A DNA stretch of 64,000 bases from Brevipalpus yothersi (taxonomy: Eukaryota; Arthropoda; Arachnida; Trombidiformes; Tenuipalpidae). Positions 61,828 through 64,000 of this stretch are shown one piece after another. The notes under the pieces were generated by a model that saw only the letters and a program-made list of their open reading frames with translations, did no database searches and was not told where the DNA came from. A program made the position numbers and the translations under genes. The stretch's first letter is position 1. The number at the start of each line of letters is the position of its first letter. The stretch lies in the NCBI GenBank assembly GCA_003956705.1, contig QZCP01000077.1, positions 62,001-126,000 of the forward strand, in the 5' to 3' direction.

Positions 61828-64000
61828 CTAGTGTTTCAATCGATTCGGGAAGTCGGAAAGATGGACACAGTTTTTGGAATACCATCACCCAAGTGGAGTA
61901 TAGTTTAAGTATGCATGAATTTGATCATAATCATAATCGTCATTCAATTTGAATTATTATTGTCCAATTGTCAAAGGAAAGCCAATTTTGATGCCAAAAA
62001 GAGTGACATCCAAGGAAAATGGAGAAGAGAGAAGAAGAAAGAATATCAATAGGAAGAGGAGAAAAATGTGAAAATTGAAAGAAAGAAGAGATAAAGAAAA
62101 ATTTCTCAGTTAGTAGGTCGATTCAATTATCTGTCATTATTTCGTTTTTCGTTCAATTCATGAGAGAGAGAGAGAGAGAAATCCAAACTGCTACTACTGC
62201 TACTGGTGGTCAGTAAGATTATGTTTCTCGGAAAGTTTTTTCGTTCATCTACCACTTAAACACTAACTTTCATATCATACCGATCACTTACCAGTCAGTC
62301 TATCATCATCTACACTTCCATTTTAATCACTATCTTCTTTACCTTTCCTCTTCCAGCCACATGGACATTCCCAACTAGTTCCTCTCTCTCTCACACACAA
62401 ACACACATACACGAGTGATGACTGACTTATTCATATAGTCGATGATTGATTCATTCACTTGAAAATTCACTTTCTGCCTACCTTTAAATGCAGTATTTAG
62501 GTTCACTTCTTGGCAATGTTACTTTCAATCCACTTTTCGTGGATAGAAGCATTTTTTTATTCTTCTTTTCTCTCTCTCTCTTCCAATACAAGACCTCATT
62601 CAGCATAATGAATCTTAACTAAGGCAAATGTGTTGAACTATCTTTAAATTTGATCGTTTTGCCTTCCAATTTGACTTGAGGATATATATTGTTTGAAGGC
62701 AGCAACACCCAATGGTCTTACGAAATCTTACTGTGTGAGTGTGTGTATGCTTGCTTGTGGAACTTAAAACTATTACCAGTGTCGAATTATTTGAAAAATG
62801 CTATTCGAAAGAGCTTGGATAAAATCCAGTTGTTTTCCTTATCCAAAAGCATGGATTATTCAACACACACACTCTTTCTCTCTTTCTCTCTCTCTATCAA
62901 CTTTTTGAAGGATCTTGAACATCCTTCCTGAGTATAAGACCTAAGGATCAGGATGCAATTCCAAATCATTAGTCTTAATTGAGCCGAAGATCTCAAATTC
63001 TCAATTCTTGAGGCAAGTCGATGGAACCAACAGACATGTATTGCATGGAACATTTCTTGTAACCCTTCAAGGTCCTGAATTTTTCTTGATTCTATCACTT
63101 TTATATCTTAGATTTGATATGGAAATTTTAAATCAAATCTCTCTGGTGATTATCATCCATTGATTGTCAATATTGCTTCAGATATTAGCTGGTTAAGTGT
63201 GTTAAAAAATGTGTCAAACAGGAAGGACAATCTAGAATGCTCATGTTCAAGACTATTATTGCTAGAAGGCTCACGAATTGGTGGCTTACTCTCACTTTTT
63301 TGTCTGACATATCGCTCCAGGTTCATCCGCACTTTGGCCCACGCACATTTACACATTTTGGAAGCAGAAGATTTCGGATGAGTACATCATTCATGACACT
63401 TTAAGAGTGTTTCATCCTTCATTTCTGTTTGTGTGATTGTGGCTTTTGGGTATTTGAAGAATTCAAGGAACAAAAAAAATTGCAATGGATCAAGAAATTA
63501 ATTCAAAGTAAATCAGGTTATTCGGCATTCTGATTTGAGGCATCAAAGAAGGTACGTATTGAAAGTATGGAATCATAGTAAGACACTTTGAAAACACGAA
63601 ATTTCTCAAAATACGAATAATATCATTCGTCACCTTGAGTGGAAAATAATTTTCGCTTCTCACCTTAATAGATCCTCAAGAATCATCGTGAGTATTGATA
63701 CCTATGTTAATGGTAATTCTAAATTATGCGAGTCCTTAGAAAATTTTTTACCATATCCATCGTTCACATGCACACAAATATGCACTCTAATTTTTCAGAA
63801 AATGATTAATTGAAATCAAAGCAGCTCTAGGCATTTTTGCTTGACCTGTAGTAAACAATGATATTCTAATATCAATGCTCCTCAAGGCTGATGAGTATGA
63901 CGAGATTGCGAAACTTATAGCCAATTTATCATTAGTATTCATATTCATATTCACGATTTCGTTGTCCACTGGACAAGATGATTCTTGAATCTATTTTTTG
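61828..64000. other. Upstream of ZP gene, no exon placed
   Basis: The missing 5' exons of the ZP gene should lie here or beyond the window. Open frames at 63153-63356 (minus) and 63160-63381 (plus) overlap each other; neither has a convincing acceptor or ATG context. Short CT and CA runs occur near 62379-62410 and 62868-62896. Nothing else recognised. Confidence 0.4.

Noticed and set aside
63153..63381. Overlapping frames on both strands near the right edge
   Set aside because: The minus frame has an in-frame stop just upstream with no acceptor in between, and neither strand matches a known protein.
1..64000. Prokaryotic systems (operons, CRISPR, phage, toxin-antitoxin)
   Set aside because: Genes have spliceosomal introns and animal domains; no array or prophage-like order was seen.

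Overview
This is a eukaryotic (animal) genomic window: AT-rich, with short GT-AG introns and frequent (GA)n/(CT)n microsatellites. The families recognised are metazoan: DOP1, protein 4.1/coracle, a ZP-domain protein, GLMP-like lysosomal proteins, an RCK-family ciliary kinase and secreted S1 proteases. The compact layout and the coracle and ZP gene types suggest a small-genome arthropod, perhaps an acariform mite. That assignment is inference. No prokaryotic operon, CRISPR array, phage or defence system was seen.

Layout. (1) 1-4960, minus: 5' part of a DOP1 (dopey) homologue running off the left edge. (2) 5563-6232, plus: a two-exon orotate phosphoribosyltransferase that ends before any OMP-decarboxylase domain. 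(3) 7151-12760: two clear glycosylated-lysosomal-membrane-protein (GLMP) paralogues in convergent orientation plus one very divergent relative, all sharing one intron position. Between the convergent pair lies a row of fragments collinear with non-coding parts of the kinase locus 40 kb away. (4) 15689-16312, minus: a protein with two Ras-association-like domains. (5) 16313-22396: about 6 kb of gene-poor, microsatellite-rich DNA. (6) 22397-28125, plus: a complete coracle/protein 4.1 gene (FERM, FA, long linker, C-terminal domain). (7) 29094-39529: four secreted chymotrypsin-fold proteases of identical exon structure, interrupted by a partial duplication of coracle's last exons, a copy of a small cationic peptide gene, and the head-to-head pair GAR1/RRS1. 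(8) 41104-41619: a second, better formed copy of the peptide gene. (9) 45250-48476, plus: an unrecognised Gln/Ser-rich protein. (10) 50366-55341, plus: a complete MAK/ICK-type kinase gene. (11) 56029-61827, minus: a ZP-domain protein with a very long charged and threonine-rich tail, 5' end not found.

Most genes are unrelated housekeeping or cell-structure genes. The functional links are GAR1 with RRS1 (snoRNP and ribosome assembly, one shared upstream region) and the local families (GLMP, protease, peptide) made by tandem or inverted duplication. The protease/coracle/peptide interval has the most recent rearrangement: exon blocks were copied with introns and reading frames nearly unchanged. 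Exon limits below were read by eye from GT/AG sites and checked for phase across each gene; where all phases close I say so.
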